Notes: generated from the letters alone by a model not told the origin. A stretch of 64,000 nt of DNA from Neobacillus sp. CF12 (GCF_030348765.1 NZ_JAUCEU010000007.1:614501-678500), one strand, 5' to 3'; counted from the stretch's first letter, positions 54,928 to 62,462 are shown. Numbers and translations are program-made.

Positions 54928-55377
54928 AACTAATAGTTTCTTAGAAACACTTACTAGTTTCCCGAAGGGAAACTCCAATAAATAATAATAAAGAGTGATT
55001 GTTAGCTTTACACTTATCGAATATTGGCTTATTCGTAGGATTTCAAATATGTACGGAGTACCAGATTTATTGAACAAAAGGGCACTGACCCATCCCGTTA
55101 GCATAACTGGCCTCCACCCCTTGGATAGGCATGACGAAGGAATGATAGGGCAAATGACCCGTTGAGACATGGGAGGGATAGCCTCCAGGGGCGGCGTGGA
55201 GAATGTACATCATATGGTAAAATGTGGAGTTATATTTCACTCCTTTATTTAACTATGCCTTCACGGAGCCATAATGATCTGAACTCATTTCATTTAATCG
55301 TTAAATTCAACTCAAGGGTTATGAAATCCTGCGAATAAGCGAGTATTCGTAAGAAAAACGTATTAAACTGAGGGAGT
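54928..55377. other. Non-coding stretch downstream of IS110 transposase 1
   Basis: These 450 bases hold no credible gene. They contain a GTTTCCCGAAGGGAAAC hairpin (about 54957-54973), a structured GC-richer segment at about 55080-55195 (see the ncRNA entry), and a small inverted repeat GGAGT/ACTCC near 55225-55245. A palindrome ATTAAACT-gaggg-AGTTTAAT at about 55364-55384 resembles the left core of the downstream repeat family. Confidence 0.5.
55080..55200 (+). ncRNA. Candidate IS110 bridge-type RNA (downstream region)
   Basis: The segment is GC-richer than its surroundings and can pair CTCCACCCC with GGGGCGGCGTGGAG across about 85 bases. It contains CCCATCCCGTTAGCATAACT, similar to CCCATCCGTTAGTCTGACT in the 5' non-coding region of the second IS110 element. 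A guide RNA of this IS is one reading; a relic of another IS110 left end is the other. Confidence 0.35.
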
Positions 55378-55647
55378 TTAATAAGAACTTCTCAATTTGA
55401 ATCCCTGTTTAGTTGCATATTGATTTATACTTTCCAGCAAAGCATTTTTATTAATAGAAGTGCAATTTGAAATTTCTCTATGGTCTGAAAAGACATATTC
55501 ATTAAATATCAAGAAATTTTGTATATCCATCTTCTTTATAATAAAACGATTGCCTTCATATTCTCCACATCTTATGTTTGCAGAATCTACAAAATCATAA
55601 ATGTAGTCATAGAATTCTTGTTCAGAAATTTCATCCTCTAAAATGAT
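55378..55647 (-). pseudogene. 5'-truncated gene fragment, about 85 codons
   Basis: The minus strand is open from about 55647 to the TAA at 55378, reading EQEFYDYIYDFVDSANIRC, KKMDIQNFLIFNEYVFSDHR and LESINQYATKQGFKLRSSY. An in-frame TGA lies immediately upstream and there is no ATG, GTG or TTG with a ribosome site. Composition is clearly protein-like, so I take it as the 3' remnant of a cassette-type gene, possibly an immunity-like protein. It lies directly left of the first clear repeat (55672). Confidence 0.5.
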
Positions 55648-55671
55648 TCAATTATTTTCACGACTTATCCA

Positions 55672-55754
55672 CCTCAACTTACTCGTTAAAATTAAGAAAA
55701 GCTACTAAAATGACTTCTCCAATTAATAACTCTTGCAACCGTTAGTTGAATAAG
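55672..55754 (+). repeat. Array repeat 1 (left core degenerate; hybrid right core)
   Basis: The left core CTCAACTTACTCGTTAAAAT is followed by a short spacer and the right core TAACTCTTGCAACCGTTAGT. After the right core the sequence continues TGAATAAGAAAAG, which is the flank normally seen after left cores. It lies between the fragment ending at 55378 and the gene at 55763. Confidence 0.7.
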
Positions 55755-55762
55755 AAAAGAAG

Positions 55763-56239
55763 CTACTTTTTTTGATTTAAACAATCTTCGCAATCAAATT
55801 CGGTCCAGGAATATAATAGTCTTTTATCGCAAATATCACAATTCCTATCATCAGAATTCCAATATCCAGTTTTATGAAACAGTTCAATGCTTTCTTCCCA
55901 ATGAATATAATCTACGTGCGATGCTGGTAAAACATCGTTTTCTTCATCCACTGGCGGTGATGGTTCGTTTCCAGATAAATATCCTTTAATCCAGTATTCG
56001 GTCGTTATGGGCATTGTATCTATTTCCTCAAAAGACATATTAAAAAACACATTCTTTTTTGGACAATAAGCCGCAATTCTTCCAGTAAAAGTATGAGGGT
56101 TCCCAATAATATAGTGCTTCCCATCACAATCAAAACCACAATTTCCCTTTTTAAATGTGAACCAAAGTTCTTTATCATAATTAAAATTTTCGTCCAATTT
56201 ATTGTCACCTCCGTTTGTTAATCCAAGTTCGTTACTCAA
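55763..56239 (-). CDS. Zinc-ribbon-containing hypothetical protein, 158 aa (cassette gene)
   Basis: The product has a C-terminal CDIC...CEDC zinc ribbon (about residues 135-154) and an N-terminal domain with KGNCGFDCDGKHYIIGNP and AYCPKKNVFF. The start is a TTG (56239) with a weak GAAGGGG site. No family recognised; compact acidic proteins like this are common as immunity or anti-phage factors, but that is not evidence of function here. It is bracketed by array repeats 1 and 2 and faces the same way as the other cassette genes. Confidence 0.7.
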   Translation of the reverse strand: MSNELGLTNGGDNKLDENFNYDKELWFTFKKGNCGFDCDGKHYIIGNPHTFTGRIAAYCPKKNVFFNMSFEEIDTMPITTEYWIKGYLSGNEPSPPVDEENDVLPASHVDYIHWEESIELFHKTGYWNSDDRNCDICDKRLLYSWTEFDCEDCLNQKK

Positions 56240-56251
56240 TACAAAAACCCC

Positions 56252-56345
56252 TTCTTCAACTAAACTGCCACGTTAGTGCAATAAGAAAAGCCGTCAAGAA
56301 TGGCAGCTGGATCTTTAACTCTTGCACCCGTTACTTTAAGTGCAT
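56252..56345 (+). repeat. Array repeat 2
   Basis: Left core: arms TTCAACTAA and TTAGTGCAA around ACTGCCACG. Middle hairpin: GCC-gtcaagaat-GGC within AAAGCCGTCAAGAATGGCAG. Right core: TTTAACTCTTGCACCCGTTA then CTTTAAGTGCATTTC. It separates the genes at 55763 and 56466. Confidence 0.85.
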
Positions 56346-56465
56346 TTCTTCACAATAGTGTTTTCAGTATAAGAACAAGAATTATTGAGGCAATCCTATG
56401 TAAACTCTTGAACCTGATAAAACGTAAGGACATCTTGCGTTTGTTTATTTCTAAAATTTGTTCAA

Positions 56466-56849
56466 TTACTTTTGAAGTCGTTTCAATTCTTCGCTTTTTG
56501 GCCAACCATTACTTTTAATCATAGCATTTAAAAGATGTTCTTTTGCCTCGATAATGTCTTTAGCAAATAGTTTCACATCTTTGTGAGATATGTGGTAACC
56601 TTCTAAAACACTCGCTTGTATTGAAACGTGCCAAGTTGAGGTATATTCATTTTTTGAAAGCAAATTTAAATTTGCATGTGAGGTTAATCCAAATATTTTT
56701 GTTTCCTTAAAGATTTCATTTATCATCTGAATAAATTTCAACATTGCATTTCCTATCTTATTCCAAGGAGGACCATCACGATTGCTAAGTTCGGTATAAA
56801 ACTCTATCAATGTTTGAGATTTTTGATCCTTGCAACTTTCTAAAGGCAT
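56466..56849 (-). CDS. Hypothetical protein, 127 aa (cassette gene)
   Basis: A soluble, mostly helical protein (MLKFIQMINEIFKETKIFGL, LFAKDIIEAKEHLLNAMIKS) with no metal or nucleotide motif. An AG-rich site (GGATTGAG) precedes the ATG loosely. It ends with KRLQK about 125 bases from array repeat 2 and starts about 145 bases from repeat 3. Unknown function. Confidence 0.65.
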   Translation of the reverse strand: MPLESCKDQKSQTLIEFYTELSNRDGPPWNKIGNAMLKFIQMINEIFKETKIFGLTSHANLNLLSKNEYTSTWHVSIQASVLEGYHISHKDVKLFAKDIIEAKEHLLNAMIKSNGWPKSEELKRLQK

Positions 56850-56993
56850 TTAACTCAATCCTTTCATCTATTCAAAATATAAATTTTTAAACTCCAGTCA
56901 CTGTGCAGAATATGTGTTCCTGATAATATAGGAGTAATCATATTATATAGCCCCCATCTTTTATTCATATTAGAGAGGTCTTCTTGAAATTCC

Positions 56994-57096
56994 TTCTTCC
57001 ACTAAACTGCCCCGTTTGTTGAAGAAGAAAAAATGGGATCACCGCAGCAATCCCATTTTTGAACAACTCAAGCACCCATTACTTTAAGTACATTTT
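56994..57096 (+). repeat. Array repeat 3
   Basis: Left core: TTCCACTAA and TTTGTTGAA around ACTGCCCCG. Middle hairpin: TGGGAT / ATCCCA with CACCGCAGCA between. Right core: CTCAAGCACCCATTACTTTA followed by AGTACATTTTTCAC. The stop codon of the NUDIX gene (TAA at 57086-57084) lies inside the right core. Confidence 0.85.
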
Positions 57097-57590
57097 TCAC
57101 AAATTAATTTATATTGTTCGTTATTACCAATAATCGGAAGTGGTTTTTTCGATAATAAATCATCAACCAACATTTGATGTTCGGTAAAAATATTTTCTGG
57201 TAGTTCTTCAAGTGGAAAGAAGCTATTCTGTATGGACTCCTCGTTATTTTCAACTAATACCCCACTGTACCGTTTACAAATAAATGAAATAAGTACCAAT
57301 GCTACTTGGTCTCCATTAGAAAATGTCTTGTCATATTGAGGACCAGAATAAATCCCAAATAATTCAAGTTCATCTAATAGAAGCCCCGTCTCCTCGTAAA
57401 CTTCTCTCCTAGCAGTATCCTGTACACTTTCACCTAATTCCATAAATCCACCTGGAAATCCCCATTGTCCATTATCAGTACGTTTTTGCATAAGCACACG
57501 ATTTTCCTTATCGAAAACAAATGCCCCTGCCACCACCATTATCACTTTTTCGTTTCCAACCATACTTCTTAAATGTTTTATATAATCCAT
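57084..57590 (-). CDS. NUDIX hydrolase (cassette gene)
   Basis: The 168-residue protein has a complete Nudix box GGFMELGESVQDTARREVYEETGL in two parts (G at about 45, REVYEE at about 59-64), matching GX5EX7REUXEEXGU. It would cleave a nucleoside diphosphate linked to another group, with Mg. The C-terminal ICEKCT runs directly into the right core of array repeat 3, so the last codons and stop are supplied by the repeat boundary. Substrate unknown. Confidence 0.92.
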   Translation of the reverse strand: MDYIKHLRSMVGNEKVIMVVAGAFVFDKENRVLMQKRTDNGQWGFPGGFMELGESVQDTARREVYEETGLLLDELELFGIYSGPQYDKTFSNGDQVALVLISFICKRYSGVLVENNEESIQNSFFPLEELPENIFTEHQMLVDDLLSKKPLPIIGNNEQYKLICEKCT

Positions 57591-57647
57591 CTTTTTCTCC
57601 TTTTCCTATTCGTACTTTACTTATTCTTTATTTAAGATAGATTATCC

Positions 57648-57745
57648 TTCTTGAACTAAACTGCCCCGTTAATTCAACAAGAAAAAAGACCGCCGCAGCG
57701 ATCTTCATCTTTAACTATTGCACCCAGTTAGTTCAATAAAAAAGG
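57648..57745 (+). repeat. Array repeat 4 (hybrid right core)
   Basis: Left core: TTGAACTAA and TTAATTCAA around ACTGCCCCG. Middle hairpin: AAGA / TCTT around CCGCCGCAGCGA. Right core: TTTAACTATTGCACCCAGTT, which continues AGTTCAATAAAAAAGG, the left-type flank. It separates the NUDIX gene from the lipoprotein gene. Confidence 0.85.
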
Positions 57746-57855
57746 ATTGCAGCAACCTAACGTCTTCGCTTAGGAGGGAGAGAACATTCTAATATAGATA
57801 TGTGTTTTGAGATGCAAACCATAATCGATTTATTATCTTTTGGTTATGAGTTGTA

Positions 57856-58632
57856 TCATTCGGTTTCATGAAAGCAGGCGTAACAGATCATCTCTTCATA
57901 TACTTCCGATTCGTCGAATCCAAATGTTATTTTGGGATATACACGTTTCCCATCGAGATAAAAATAATCTATGGTATTCTTCTTAGCGTCCCATTTCAAT
58001 GATATCAATAAATTTGCTTTTGGAAAAATTTTAAGTAATTGGTTTGTTTTTTTCTGTACCATTTGTATTTTTTCGTCTTTTGATAATTTAGATAAATTTG
58101 TCATTTTTTCATCCGATAATAAAAACTTCACTCTCACATACATGGAAGGATTTTCGAACACTCTTGATAAACTAAAGTCTTTGAAATGATAAACATCTTT
58201 GCTTTGTTCATAGAATTCATCGGGATCCTCTGTGTAAGGCACAAGGATATAAGGTTTATACGTTATATAATTTGGTACTTTTCCTATTTCATTTTCTAAA
58301 TTCTTACGAAAAAGGTCTCTAGTATGAACGAGCATATATTCAGTTATTTCATCCAAAATCAAATTATCCAAATGGAAAGATTGTTGATTTCCTTTGTCAT
58401 CTTTGTACGAAATAACCCAATTTCTATATGTTGTTTCAAAAATGAAAACTGCACCAGTAAAATGGTCATGTTTTTTGTCTGTTTCTACACTTGTCCACTC
58501 CCCTAAAACGTAGTCAAAAAAATCTCCAAATATTTTAGGATAATCTTCGTCATGGTTCTCTTTTTTGGGTATACAACCACTCAGTAAAAAAATAAACATA
58601 AAAACAATGAATTTCTTCCATACGTTTGCCAT
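57856..58632 (-). CDS. Lipoprotein of unknown function (cassette gene)
   Basis: The 258-residue product begins with a short charged stretch, a hydrophobic segment and the lipobox LLSGC (Cys20), so it should be lipidated and anchored outside the membrane. The mature part is charged, with HFTGAVFIFETTYRNWVISY and a run of alternating charged residues; no enzyme motif is visible. I chose the ATG at 58632 (AGGAAAGG upstream, correct signal peptide); the open frame extends 32 codons further. Bracketed by array repeats 4 and 5. Confidence 0.75.
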   Translation of the reverse strand: MANVWKKFIVFMFIFLLSGCIPKKENHDEDYPKIFGDFFDYVLGEWTSVETDKKHDHFTGAVFIFETTYRNWVISYKDDKGNQQSFHLDNLILDEITEYMLVHTRDLFRKNLENEIGKVPNYITYKPYILVPYTEDPDEFYEQSKDVYHFKDFSLSRVFENPSMYVRVKFLLSDEKMTNLSKLSKDEKIQMVQKKTNQLLKIFPKANLLISLKWDAKKNTIDYFYLDGKRVYPKITFGFDESEVYEEMICYACFHETE

Positions 58633-58817
58633 ATACCAACCTTTCCTCTTCAAAGAATCTACATTATATTTCGTCCACATTTCGTGCATTCTCATTGATT
58701 CAACTATTCGATAAGTCTCCTTTAACATCCTTCAAATTCACAGTCTATTTATTTTATGATGGATAAATAAACAATCAAGCTAAAAAAAGAAAAATTACCA
58801 ATCTTTCTACGGTGTTT

Positions 58818-58908
58818 TATTCAACTAAACTGCCCGTTAATGGAACAAGAAAAGGGCTGCCGCAGCAATCCCCAATCTTTAACTCTAGCATTCATTAGTT
58901 TTAGAAGC
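58818..58908 (+). repeat. Array repeat 5
   Basis: Left core: TTCAACTAA and TTAATGGAA around ACTGCCCG. Middle hairpin: GGG / CCC around CTGCCGCAGCAAT. Right core: TTTAACTCTAGCATTCATTA. It lies between the lipoprotein gene and the Imm53 gene. Confidence 0.8.
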
Positions 58909-58923
58909 GACACAAAAATCTAT

Positions 58924-59217
58924 TTAAGAAACCGATGTAACCCATTCTTTAAATAAATTGACTATTTCAATAAGGTTATTTGGTCCTCCAGATCCAATAA
59001 AATAATTGTCTTTTTTCATACAATGTACCCAATCATTATCACTTCGTTCAATTTGGATGACACTAAACTCCATATTTTCAAATTCAGTTTCTTGTAAATT
59101 TATTTCAACAACCCAACCTGGGTTATCTAATGTATAAATTTTAATTCCATAACTATGTTCCCAATCACCATCACAATTACTTAAATACCAATTTTGTAAC
59201 CATAAAATAATATCCAT
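58924..59217 (-). CDS. Immunity 53 family protein (cassette gene)
   Basis: The 97-residue protein contains WLQNWYLSNCDGDWEHSYGI and KIYTLDNPGWVVEINL, the hallmark of Imm53 immunity proteins linked to polymorphic toxins. It would neutralise a cognate toxin by binding. No toxin gene is adjacent, so it is an orphan immunity gene. The ATG at 59217 follows GGGGTG; an in-frame ATG 15 codons upstream has no site. Its stop is about 15 bases from repeat 5. Confidence 0.88.
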   Translation of the reverse strand: MDIILWLQNWYLSNCDGDWEHSYGIKIYTLDNPGWVVEINLQETEFENMEFSVIQIERSDNDWVHCMKKDNYFIGSGGPNNLIEIVNLFKEWVTSVS

Positions 59218-59433
59218 TTTTTCACCCCATAAAAGCTCTAATTTGGTTGAATAATGAAACATAATATCTATCCTATATTCAGTAGTCCAAATAATCGAAA
59301 GATGCCCTCGAACTTATTTACCCATATGAAGCAATGAATAAAGAAATAGCATTTAATATACTTTGTTTCATTTCTTTAACCTCCAAGTTTTTTATAAGTT
59401 TATTCGTGTTAAATGTAATAAATTCCTTCCTTT

Positions 59434-59470
59434 TGGTGCTAACCTGCCCTTTAGCTTAATAAGGACCGCC
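59434..59470 (+). repeat. Array repeat 6, left core (upstream of recombinase gene)
   Basis: Arms GGTGCTAA and TTAGCTTAA flank a CCTGCCC spacer and are followed by TAAGGACCGCCG, the flank that follows other left cores (compare AAAAAAGACCGCCG in repeat 4). The matching right core lies at 60411-60434, on the far side of the recombinase gene. Confidence 0.7.
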
Positions 59471-59528
59471 GTTTCGATTTAGTGAAACAGGTCAATAATT
59501 CCTGAAAAAAAGAATTTTTTGGGGAGAG

Positions 59529-60374
59529 ATGGACTTGTTATTATCTCAGGCATGGGAAACGTATGAATCTGATAAACGCATTGAAGGCTTTTCGCCGCAA
59601 ACATTAAAAGCATATAAACTACAGTCCAGCTTACTTATTCGCTTTTTTAATGATGTTCAACTTGATACGATCACTACGGATCAATTAAAAGCTTATTTAG
59701 CAAAATCAAGTGAAAGCCTTAAGCCTGCTAGTTTGGCTCATCGAATTCGTTTTATGAAATCATTATTTCGATGGTCTCATGAAGAAGAGCATATTCCCAA
59801 AAACCCAGCAGCTAAAATAAAAGAACCTAAGACCGGGAAACGAATTCCTAAATATTTGACCGAATTGGAAATAGAACATTTACGGGAAGCCTGTTGTTCC
59901 CCAATGGAAAAGGCTCTGTTTGAATTCATGTTCTCCACTGGATGCCGAATAGGAGAAATTGTTTCCTTAGATAGAGGCAGAATTAATTGGTCGAACCGAT
60001 CCGCCGTAATCAGAGGTAAAGGCGATAAGGAAAGGGAAGTTTATTTCAATATCCGCTGCGAAATTTGGTTAAAACGATACCTAGATAATCGTGAAGACAG
60101 GGACAATGCTATTTTTGTCACGGAAGGGGATCCTCATCGAATGAGCATTGCCCAGATGCGATACATTATTAAGCGGATTTCAAGCCGCGCCAGCATTAAC
60201 AAAGACATTCATCCGCACCAACTAAGGCACAGCTATGCAACCCACTTATTGAATAATGGAGCACCTCTGGATGTAATTCAAAGCCTACTAGGTCATGAAA
60301 AAAGTGAAACCACCCGGATATATGCCCAGTTAAGTGGAAGTATAAGGCAGCAATTATATAGGAAGTATTTTTAG
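59529..60374 (+). CDS. Tyrosine recombinase (XerC/D-like integrase)
   Basis: The 281-residue protein has an N-terminal SAM-like core-binding domain (residues 1-90) and a complete catalytic domain: Arg in FSTGCRIGEI (about 147), Lys in GKGDKERE (about 171), HQLRH (His/Arg, about 233-237), GHEK (His about 258) and the nucleophile in TRIYAQL (Tyr about 267). The IntI-specific insert is absent, so it is not a classical integron integrase. It is the only plus-strand non-IS gene of the array and lies between the left and right halves of one repeat. GGGGAG is only two bases before the ATG; a TTG two codons later has better spacing. Confidence 0.92.
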   Translation: MDLLLSQAWETYESDKRIEGFSPQTLKAYKLQSSLLIRFFNDVQLDTITTDQLKAYLAKSSESLKPASLAHRIRFMKSLFRWSHEEEHIPKNPAAKIKEPKTGKRIPKYLTELEIEHLREACCSPMEKALFEFMFSTGCRIGEIVSLDRGRINWSNRSAVIRGKGDKEREVYFNIRCEIWLKRYLDNREDRDNAIFVTEGDPHRMSIAQMRYIIKRISSRASINKDIHPHQLRHSYATHLLNNGAPLDVIQSLLGHEKSETTRIYAQLSGSIRQQLYRKYF

Positions 60375-60382
60375 AAATAAAT

Positions 60383-60434
60383 AAGCAACGCATTTCGAAT
60401 TGCGTTGCTTTAATTCACTCTTGCACCCGTTAGC
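60383..60434 (+). repeat. Array repeat 6, hairpin and right core (downstream of recombinase gene)
   Basis: A perfect 10-bp hairpin AAGCAACGCA / TGCGTTGCTT serves as the recombinase terminator and occupies the place of the variable middle hairpin. It is followed by the right core AATTCACTCTTGCACCCGTT then AGCC. The next bases belong to the IS110 element. Confidence 0.75.
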
Positions 60435-60479
60435 CATCCATGAAGCGCAAAAATCATCGCTTCACCACAAAGAATGAAA

Positions 60480-60688
60480 ATGTATTTAATCCGTCCATAC
60501 TGCTTCTATGGCTGGGAGAGGAAGGTCGATCAACTATGGTGCCTTAGAGCCCATCCGTTAGTCTGACTCCAACGACCACGGTGCACCACAAACTGTCGCT
60601 CCCTTACGGGAAGCACTCATGGTAGATTAATCCTAATTCTGATTGTTGCACCAGCCTCCAATTTTCAAGCCTAGAAAGGAAGATTTCA
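60480..60688 (+). ncRNA. Candidate IS110 bridge RNA region
   Basis: IS110-group elements encode their bridge RNA between the left end and the transposase gene. This 209-base non-coding stretch has several foldable segments (GGTGCC with GGTGCACC, CTCCCTTACGGGAAG, TGTTGCACCAGCC) and contains CATCCGTTAGTCTGAC, which shares CCGTTAG with the presumed target core. Limits are approximate. Confidence 0.5.
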
Positions 60689-61906
60689 ATGGATGTAATC
60701 ATTGAAAGAGCTTGTGGTTTGGATGTCCATAAGGACAATATCACAGCTTGTATTATGACTTCACAAGGAAAGGAGGTTCAAACATTTTCTACTAAAACAG
60801 TTTTTCTATTAAAGTTATTGGACTGGATTAAGGAGAATAATTGTACGCACGTAGCTATGGAAAGCACGAGTGTTTATTGGAAACCTATTGTTAACTTATT
60901 AGAGTCCGAAGGAATCGAGTTTTTAGTGGTCAATGCTCAACACATGAAGGCACTTCCAGGACGAAAAACGGATGTAAAGGATGCCGAATGGATAGCTCAA
61001 CTTCTTCGCCATGGACTACTGAAAGCAAGTTTCATTCCCGATCGAAATCAAAGAGAACTGCGTGAACTAGTTCGCTATCGAAGAAGTATTATTGAAGAAC
61101 GAGCCAGACAACATAATCGAATTCAAAAAGTTTTAGAAGGTGCCAATATCAAACTAGGTTCCGTTGTTTCTGATATTATGGGAGTCTCATCCAAGGATAT
61201 GCTTCGAGCAATCGCAGATGGTGAAGACAACCCTGAAAAACTAGCAAACTTCGCTCGTCGTACAATGAAGCGGAAAAAAGAAGAACTAGAATTAGCTCTT
61301 CAGGGATATGTAAACCCACACCAACGTTTGATGTTGAAAACCATTTTAACTCACATTGATTTTCTAAGTGAGCAAATTGAAATTTTGGATCAAGAGATAG
61401 CTAAAAGAGTAAGCTCTTATCAAGAAGACATAGAACGACTCGATTCTATTCCTGGTATCGCCACAAGAATGGCTGAGCAGATCTTAGCTGAAATAGGAAC
61501 GGATGTTGGAAACCAATTTCCGACTGCGGCACATCTATGTTCATGGGCTGCCTTAGTTCCTGGACATAATGAAAGTGCGGGTAAAAGAAAATCTAGTAAG
61601 TCTAAAAAAGGAAATAAATACTTAAGATCAGCATTAACAGAAGCAGCTCAATCAGTAAGAGGGTCAAAAAACTATCTTGGTGCACTGTATAGACGCACAG
61701 CTGGACGAAAAGGAAAGAAAAGGGCAGCAATTGTAGTCGCTCATGCGATGTTGCGAATCGCATATTACCTTCTAACCCGAAAAGAAATGTATGTTGACTT
61801 AGGCGAAGATTATTTTGATAAACAAAGACAAGTATCAATTGTACGCCATTCAGTTCGGAGATTAGAAAACTTAGGTTATACTGTGACAATTAGCGAAGCT
61901 TCCTAA
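60689..61906 (+). CDS. IS110-family transposase 2
   Basis: The 405-residue protein has the DEDD domain (GLDVHKDNITACI, Asp12; AMESTSVYWKP with Glu about 59; DVKDAEWIAQLL) and a C-terminal Transposase_20 domain (DSIPGIATRMAEQILAEIG; SWAALVPGHNESAGKRKSS with the serine). It is closer to the IS110 subgroup, having its non-coding RNA region upstream. It differs strongly from transposase 1, so the two elements are not copies of one another. AAAGGAAG precedes the ATG. Apparently intact. Confidence 0.93.
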   Translation: MDVIIERACGLDVHKDNITACIMTSQGKEVQTFSTKTVFLLKLLDWIKENNCTHVAMESTSVYWKPIVNLLESEGIEFLVVNAQHMKALPGRKTDVKDAEWIAQLLRHGLLKASFIPDRNQRELRELVRYRRSIIEERARQHNRIQKVLEGANIKLGSVVSDIMGVSSKDMLRAIADGEDNPEKLANFARRTMKRKKEELELALQGYVNPHQRLMLKTILTHIDFLSEQIEILDQEIAKRVSSYQEDIERLDSIPGIATRMAEQILAEIGTDVGNQFPTAAHLCSWAALVPGHNESAGKRKSSKSKKGNKYLRSALTEAAQSVRGSKNYLGALYRRTAGRKGKKRAAIVVAHAMLRIAYYLLTRKEMYVDLGEDYFDKQRQVSIVRHSVRRLENLGYTVTISEAS

Positions 61907-62074
61907 TTCAAAATTTGTAGTCCATAAACACCTTGATCAGGCGCCCCGCTCTTTTTTTTAAAAATCATTGAGCTGGGTCTATTTAAGTATTGTCATTTTC
62001 CGGTTCTTACAGAAGTTAATTTTCATGGTAGTTGAACAAGATTAGATCGCGCAAATGCGGATTTTTTTTTAAAA

Positions 62075-62296
62075 TCATAACCTTTTAAAGTAATAATTTT
62101 CTTGTTCATATATTACAAAGAAATCCTCTTCACATTTTTTGCATAACCCTTCGAAATGCCCCATATTTTCTAAAACTCCACAAATAAGACATCCCTTGTT
62201 TAGCTTGTTTAGTACCTTTGCTATTGAAGTTTTACCGCACCTAGTATGACCAAGCATACCAATATTCCTAATTGCATCAGTAGAATAAACTTTCAT
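62075..62296 (-). CDS. Small chimeric protein: EF-G-like P-loop start plus Cys-rich tail, 73 aa (cassette gene)
   Basis: Residues 1-27 (MKVYSTDAIRNIGMLGHTRC then GKTSIAK) resemble the N-terminus of elongation factor G-like GTPases, including a P-loop GHTRCGKTS. The rest is unrelated: CLICG and CKKCEEDFF form a likely zinc-binding pair, with no G domain. It may be a genuine small protein or a fusion relic. GGGGG lies ten bases before the ATG. It lies between IS110 element 2 and repeat 8. Confidence 0.6.
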   Translation of the reverse strand: MKVYSTDAIRNIGMLGHTRCGKTSIAKVLNKLNKGCLICGVLENMGHFEGLCKKCEEDFFVIYEQENYYFKRL

Positions 62297-62369
62297 AAAT
62301 AATAACCCCCTAAAGCAAAATTAATATTGTATATTTATCATATATTCTTTAACTTTGTCCTTATTTCCT

Positions 62370-62462
62370 TGTTCAACTAAACTGCTTCGTTACTTCAATA
62401 AGAAAAAAAACCGCCAAAAATGGCAGCTGGATCTTAAACTCTTGAGCCCGTTAGCTAAATAA
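62370..62462 (+). repeat. Array repeat 8
   Basis: Left core: TTCAACTAA and TTACTTCAA around ACTGCTTCG. Middle hairpin: GCC / GGC around AAAAAT within ACCGCCAAAAATGGCAGCTG. Right core: TTAAACTCTTGAGCCCGTTA then GCTAAATAAC. It lies just past the stop of the CadD gene (62467). Confidence 0.85.

Larger units (their letters stand above)
53536..55200 (+). mobile_element. IS110-family insertion element 1 (approximate limits)
   Basis: The element comprises the transposase gene at 53653 plus non-coding flanks. IS110 elements lack classical terminal inverted repeats, so exact ends cannot be read. The 11-mer CCCGTTAGCAT occurs on both sides (53540-53550 and about 55097-55107), which may mark the core of the insertion site. 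A long structured non-coding stretch follows the gene. Confidence 0.55.
60435..62025 (+). mobile_element. IS110-family insertion element 2 (approximate limits)
   Basis: The element holds the transposase gene at 60689 with about 250 non-coding bases before it. On the left it abuts a right core ending CACCCGTTAG; on the right, at 62028, GTAGTTGAACAAG resumes the flank that follows repeat cores. Joining the two sides would rebuild a normal hybrid core like that of repeat 1, so the element appears inserted in the core. Exact ends cannot be fixed to the base. Confidence 0.6.
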
